Below are positions 29,199-31,681 of a DNA stretch of 31,681 nt, in pieces. A model generated the notes under the pieces. The model was not told the DNA's origin. It did not search any database and saw nothing but the letters and a program-made list of their open reading frames with translations. Position 1 is the stretch's first letter; every line of letters starts with the position of its first letter. Both the position numbers and the translations under genes were made by a program. The DNA is from Dehalococcoidia bacterium (GTDB lineage: Bacteria > Chloroflexota > Dehalococcoidia > GIF9 > AB-539-J10), in the NCBI GenBank assembly GCA_030606765.1, contig JAUWFX010000007.1:1-31681 (forward strand). Reading direction: 5' to 3'.

Positions 29199-29757
29199 CG
29201 CCTATCACAAATATCTTCTCATCTTCAAGCACTGTCTTGACGAAATGATGGTCTTCTTTCACTTTCTTCTTGAATTCGGCAATCGGGTAGACAACAAGAT
29301 TAACCTCGCGCCCCAGTTTTTGTTCCGCCGGGGTGAGAAGCGAAACCGCGTCTCCAAAAGAGATTTTGCCCACCATCATCAGGTCAATGTCGCTTCTTCG
29401 GTCATCGGTGCTCCTGGCTACGGAGCCGAAGATAAACGCCAGCTTAATGTCTGCCATGCGTGGTTCCAGAGCCTTTTTGATAATATCTGCTACACCCACA
29501 GTCTTGAGCATCAATCCATGCAACTCATTAAAAAGGGGGCTTTGCCGGTTTGCCTGATAATACTTTTGTTTCCCCTCTGTAGTCGTAACAAGAATACCGG
29601 TCTTCTCCAGACGAGCAAGCTCACGACTCACATTTGTGGAATCTTCTTTCACTAAGCTAGTGAGTTGGCGGACGAAATAGCGCTCATCAGGATGGCTGAA
29701 CAACCATCCCAGCACTTTCGCCCTGAGCTTTGACCCTAAAAGCGTTTCTAACATCAT
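29167..29757 (-). CDS. Winged-helix MNT nucleotidyltransferase antitoxin
   Basis: 196 aa. An N-terminal winged helix (LRAKVLGWLFSHPDERYFVR, then NVSRELARLEKTGILVTT) is fused to a minimal nucleotidyltransferase with FIFGSVARSTDDRRSDIDLMMVG (the GSxxR and DxD metal site). The fusion suggests that the partner enzyme also controls transcription. A promoter and two operator-like inverted repeats lie directly upstream. The start is one of two adjacent ATGs (29757 or 29754); no ribosome site is visible. It is followed by the overlapping HEPN gene. Confidence 0.87.
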   Translation of the reverse strand: MMLETLLGSKLRAKVLGWLFSHPDERYFVRQLTSLVKEDSTNVSRELARLEKTGILVTTTEGKQKYYQANRQSPLFNELHGLMLKTVGVADIIKKALEPRMADIKLAFIFGSVARSTDDRRSDIDLMMVGKISFGDAVSLLTPAEQKLGREVNLVVYPIAEFKKKVKEDHHFVKTVLEDEKIFVIGDEDELRKLAE

Positions 29758-29765
29758 ATTTAATT

Positions 29766-29782
29766 GCAGTGTTATTTACTGC
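29766..29782. promoter_or_regulatory. Operator-like inverted repeat 1, MNT/HEPN operon
   Basis: GCAGTGTTATTTACTGC has 5-bp arms (GCAGT/ACTGC). Its centre is 21 bp, two helical turns, from the centre of the second inverted repeat. Confidence 0.5.
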
Positions 29783-29786
29783 TATC

Positions 29787-29803
29787 GCAGTATTTTATAC
29801 TGC
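29787..29803. promoter_or_regulatory. Operator-like inverted repeat 2, MNT/HEPN operon
   Basis: GCAGTATTTTATACTGC has perfect 7-bp arms and spans the -10 box. The shared GCAGT/ACTGC arms and same-face spacing with repeat 1 suggest cooperative binding by the winged-helix protein. Confidence 0.6.
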
Positions 29804-29820
29804 ACAACTTTTCAAGTCAA
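29792..29820 (-). promoter_or_regulatory. Promoter of the MNT/HEPN operon
   Basis: Minus strand: TTGACT (29815-29820), a 17-bp spacer and TAAAAT (29792-29797). The -10 box lies inside operator-like repeat 2. Confidence 0.6.
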
Positions 29821-29857
29821 TGTAATACTTCAAGCCCGCCAGCCCAGCCGTCTAGCC

Positions 29858-29938
29858 ACACGCTGGATTTACTTGTACCTATTATACAACTTTTGGATTA
29901 ATCGCTGTGTCGCCCAGCCAGGTTAAAGTCTGGGAACC
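29858..29938 (+). repeat. R3 dispersed repeat, copy C (partial)
   Basis: Matches the right part of copy B: CACGCTGGATTTACTTGTAC through TACAACTTTTGGATTAATCG to GTTAAAGTC. Same orientation as copies A and B. R1 copy 19 begins about 39 bp later. Confidence 0.7.
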
Positions 29939-29976
29939 TTGCTCTCGATTCTTACAGAGAGGCTAGCTACTTTGCT

Positions 29977-30040
29977 GGTATTCTGGGGAAACAATACCTG
30001 ATTTGCAGTAGGCCTAATTGGTATGGTGTCCCTGGAATTC
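29977..30040 (+). repeat. R1 palindromic repeat, copy 19
   Basis: GGTATTCTGGGGAAACAAT to CCTGGAATTC, almost identical to copy 16. It ends 11 bp before the cyclophilin stop. Confidence 0.93.
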
Positions 30041-30051
30041 GGAATGGTCAG

Positions 30052-30684
30052 CTATTTCTCTTCTATGGTTATTCGTATCATGACATCACCCTGCTCAATT
30101 CCTTCCAGCACATCCATTCCCTCTACTAGCTGACCAAATACCGAGTGGTTCCCATTGAGGTGGTGCTGAGGGGTATAGGTAATGAAAAACTGGGAGCCAT
30201 TGGTATTAAGGCCGGAATTAGCCATTGATAGCGCACCGGCAACATGGGTATGCTCGGTGATTTCATCATCAAATCGGTAACCAGGACCACCGGTCCCGTC
30301 GCCAATGGGGCATCCGCCCTGAACCATGAAGTCGGATATAACGCGGTGAAATGTAAGGCCATCATAGAACCCATCGCGTGCGAGGAGGACAAAGTTGTTG
30401 ACTGTCATCGGTACATCACTGGCAAACAGCTCCAGCACCAGATTTCCCTTTTCCGTTTCAATGGTAGCGGTGTATTGTTTGCTCGTATCGATTGTCATTG
30501 ATAGCGGTTCTGAGTAGGTTTTCGGCTTTTCAGGCATTGTGGCTATTATAACAACAATGATGATGACGGCAATAGCCACAGCTAACCCGATTAGCAACTT
30601 CTTTTTTCTCGACCCCATCCTCGTTTGACTTGCTTTCGGTTTTCCGCGTCGAATCGAGTGCCGGCCGGTATCTTTTCGTGACAT
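30052..30684 (-). CDS. Membrane-anchored cyclophilin-type peptidyl-prolyl isomerase
   Basis: 210 aa from the ATG at 30684; an upstream in-frame TTG (30708) looks like part of a -10 region. A basic N-terminus (GSRKKK) precedes one membrane helix ([20 protein letters not shown]), so the enzyme domain faces outward. The cyclophilin core is complete: [15 protein letters not shown] with catalytic Arg, [22 protein letters not shown], and a [10 protein letters not shown] end. It would assist folding of exported proteins by isomerising prolyl bonds. It is a single-gene module between R1 copies 19 and 20. Confidence 0.93.
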   Translation of the reverse strand: MSRKDTGRHSIRRGKPKASQTRMGSRKKKLLIGLAVAIAVIIIVVIIATMPEKPKTYSEPLSMTIDTSKQYTATIETEKGNLVLELFASDVPMTVNNFVLLARDGFYDGLTFHRVISDFMVQGGCPIGDGTGGPGYRFDDEITEHTHVAGALSMANSGLNTNGSQFFITYTPQHHLNGNHSVFGQLVEGMDVLEGIEQGDVMIRITIEEK

Positions 30685-30727
30685 CCTTTTCAATATACCA
30701 TAAGCCAACTAGTGGGTGCAGTCTAAT

Positions 30728-30788
30728 TATTCTGGGACATAATACCTGATTTTTAGTAGGCCTGATTGGTATGGTGTTCCTGGAATTC
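30728..30788 (+). repeat. R1 palindromic repeat, copy 20
   Basis: TATTCTGGGACATAAT to CCTGGAATTC. The right end is 4 bp from the TAG of a decayed hicB-like gene. Confidence 0.9.
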
Positions 30789-30792
30789 CTGG

Positions 30793-30915
30793 CTAGGCAA
30801 CAGGCTCACGCACTGTTATAGTCAGAGACTCGATACCGAGCTCCTGGGGAATCAGTTCATTGTGTGCCCGACATGATTCCAGGTAAAGCTCTATGGCTTC
30901 CTTCGCTATTCGTTT
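30793..30915 (-). pseudogene. 3' remnant of a HicB-like antitoxin gene
   Basis: Read on the minus strand, the frame ending at TAG (30793-30795) encodes AKEAIELYLESCRAHNELIP, then GIESLTITVREPVA: the C-terminal helix and tail common to HicB antitoxins. Upstream the frame meets a stop at 30943-30945 and no start codon or HicB N-terminal half is present. The stop lies 4 bp from R1 copy 20, the same arrangement as for the intact genes. Confidence 0.68.
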
Positions 30916-31029
30916 TGTAAAAATTGCTATTTTTTCTGGGGTTCAGCAGGCCTTTTTCATACGTAAGGCGACTACCTCCAGAAGATTCAGTTGTTAAAGT
31001 ACGCACGATTCGTTTCGTCGGTTCGCCCT

Positions 31030-31455
31030 TTATATTTGCGAGCCGTGGGGGCTGGCGGACTGACGCATGGAGGCAATTTCCAAAAGATTCTCGACAACAG
31101 TTTTCAGGTAGTTGCGGTCGGTCGGGTCCAACCGGTAATTTGCAGAATACCATTCTGCAAGTAATCTGGAAGCTTCTCTGATTACGCGGCGGTTACCAGG
31201 GTAGTACTGAAGAGAAGACTGTAACTTGACGCGAATGAACGCTATTTCAGGGTCAATGCCTTCCAGATTGGTAATGTTCCACAGTTGGGATGTTTCGGCA
31301 GGGCTAAGGGTACCGGAGTAGAAGCCATGTTTGCAGGCATTCCGGTTGCCTTTCTGGCCACCGCGCTTCCTTTTAATCTGTGTTTGGTTTGCAGTCAGGT
31401 TTTGAGAAACCTCACCCGCGGGATTTGATTTATCAGGGTAACACACGAGTTCCAA
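31030..31455 (-). CDS. Hypothetical protein with KHGFYS motif
   Basis: Up to 141 aa, TTG start at 31455 without a clear ribosome site. After a variable basic N-terminus comes KRKRGGQKGNRNACKHGFYS, a motif that recurs in small uncharacterised proteins of mobile or phage-like regions (often written G-x-P-x-GN-x-NALKHG). The rest (IAFIRVKLQSSLQYYPGNRRVIREASRLLAEW) looks helical. A terminase small-subunit-like or DNA-binding role is possible, but I do not recognise a defined family. The 115 bp between it and the hicB remnant carry no clear feature. Confidence 0.5.
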   Translation of the reverse strand: MELVCYPDKSNPAGEVSQNLTANQTQIKRKRGGQKGNRNACKHGFYSGTLSPAETSQLWNITNLEGIDPEIAFIRVKLQSSLQYYPGNRRVIREASRLLAEWYSANYRLDPTDRNYLKTVVENLLEIASMRQSASPHGSQI

Positions 31456-31502
31456 GCAGAGATTAACATGAATTCTTTATTCGAACAAGGGGAAAATGGC
31501 GC

Positions 31503-31558
31503 GTAGTGGACAGTGGACAGTAGACAGTAGTCAGGAGCCAGTAGTCAGTAGTCAGTAG
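31503..31558. repeat. Low-complexity CAGTAG/CAGTGG tandem tract
   Basis: Imperfect tandem units such as TGGACAGTGGACAGTAG and AGTCAGTAGTCAGTAG. It is followed by degenerate AAATGC/CAAATG repeats (31582-31630) and GGAGGTTGGAGGCTAGAGGT (from 31648). No gene is visible from 31456 to the window end. Confidence 0.75.
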
Positions 31559-31681
31559 AAGAGCTCGACTAATAGACGAAATTCAAATGCGAAAGCTCAA
31601 ATGACAAACGAAGCCCAAATGCCTAAATGCCAAACAGCCTAGGGGCTGGAGGTTGGAGGCTAGAGGTTAGTGGAGATGCAT

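Noticed and set aside
3195..30788. R1 as a CRISPR array
   Set aside because: Intervals range from about 200 to 5800 bp and contain genes; repeats are not near-identical and no cas gene is present.
3195..30788. R1 as canonical integron attC sites
   Set aside because: No GTTRRRY/RYYYAAC core boxes at the ends and no integrase in the window; only the layout is similar, so this is kept as analogy.
3195..30788. R1 as plain intrinsic terminators
   Set aside because: The hairpin sits after many stop codons but neither strand has a T-run following it, and several copies lie in leaders or divergent spacers.
30857..31153. 98-aa minus-strand frame near the right end
   Set aside because: It runs in a different frame across the hicB remnant and has no recognisable motif.
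1..31681. tRNA or rRNA genes
   Set aside because: I saw no tRNA-like cloverleaf with a TTC-arm consensus and no rRNA segments in the intergenic regions.

Overview
The window looks like a bacterial chromosome segment of moderate GC. It has no rRNA, tRNA or other clean taxonomic marker. The mix (an argB-argD-argG block, mutS2 next to a Vms1-like peptidyl-tRNA hydrolase, archaeal-type glucose dehydrogenase with GH15, DUF4389, many toxin-antitoxin genes) would suit a Chloroflexota (Dehalococcoidia-like) sediment or groundwater bacterium, but that placement is inference only.

Layout. 1-3184 holds the plus-strand arginine genes argB (5' end outside the window), argD and argG. From 3195 onward the sequence becomes a mosaic of short gene modules separated by a dispersed imperfect palindrome of about 64 bp, here called R1. 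I count 20 copies (17 near full length, 3 partial or internally deleted), all in the same orientation on the + strand. Modules in order: an NADH-flavin-reductase-like protein; mutS2 plus a VLRF1/Vms1-type hydrolase (a probable ribosome-rescue operon); a degenerate acyl-CoA synthetase; a methyltransferase; a DUF4389 membrane protein; a DUF350-like/transglutaminase pair, a racemase, a MATE exporter and a toxin-gene remnant; a PflX-like radical SAM protein; a PH-like membrane protein plus flavodoxin; a sugar/redox operon (cyclase fragment, gnd, GH15, glucose dehydrogenase, dihydrolipoamide-dehydrogenase-like protein, flavoprotein 5' fragment); an alpha/beta hydrolase; a GNAT; a HTH/PemK-type toxin-antitoxin pair; hicBA; a second GNAT; a HicA-like/HicB pair; a wHTH-nucleotidyltransferase/HEPN pair; a membrane-anchored cyclophilin; and a hicB remnant with an unknown gene.

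Main observation. R1 is oriented, folds into a stem of about 20 bp whose wobble pairs suit the + strand, and usually abuts stop codons. In several places genes are cut exactly at R1: a cyclase lacks its 5' half, a flavoprotein gene stops after ten codons, and a PemK-type toxin 3' fragment ends at R1 just as the intact toxin does 11 kb away. Many intervals between copies are 650-930 bp and hold one gene or one toxin-antitoxin pair, often with its own promoter. This looks like an integron-style cassette landscape built on a palindrome that lacks integron attC core sites, or like a strand-biased mobile palindrome (IS200/IS605-derived) that drives recombination. Two further repeat families accompany it: R2 (two copies of about 195 bp with conserved stems, one preceded by a promoter and followed by a T-rich tract; possible structured RNA) and R3 (three copies, each next to R1).
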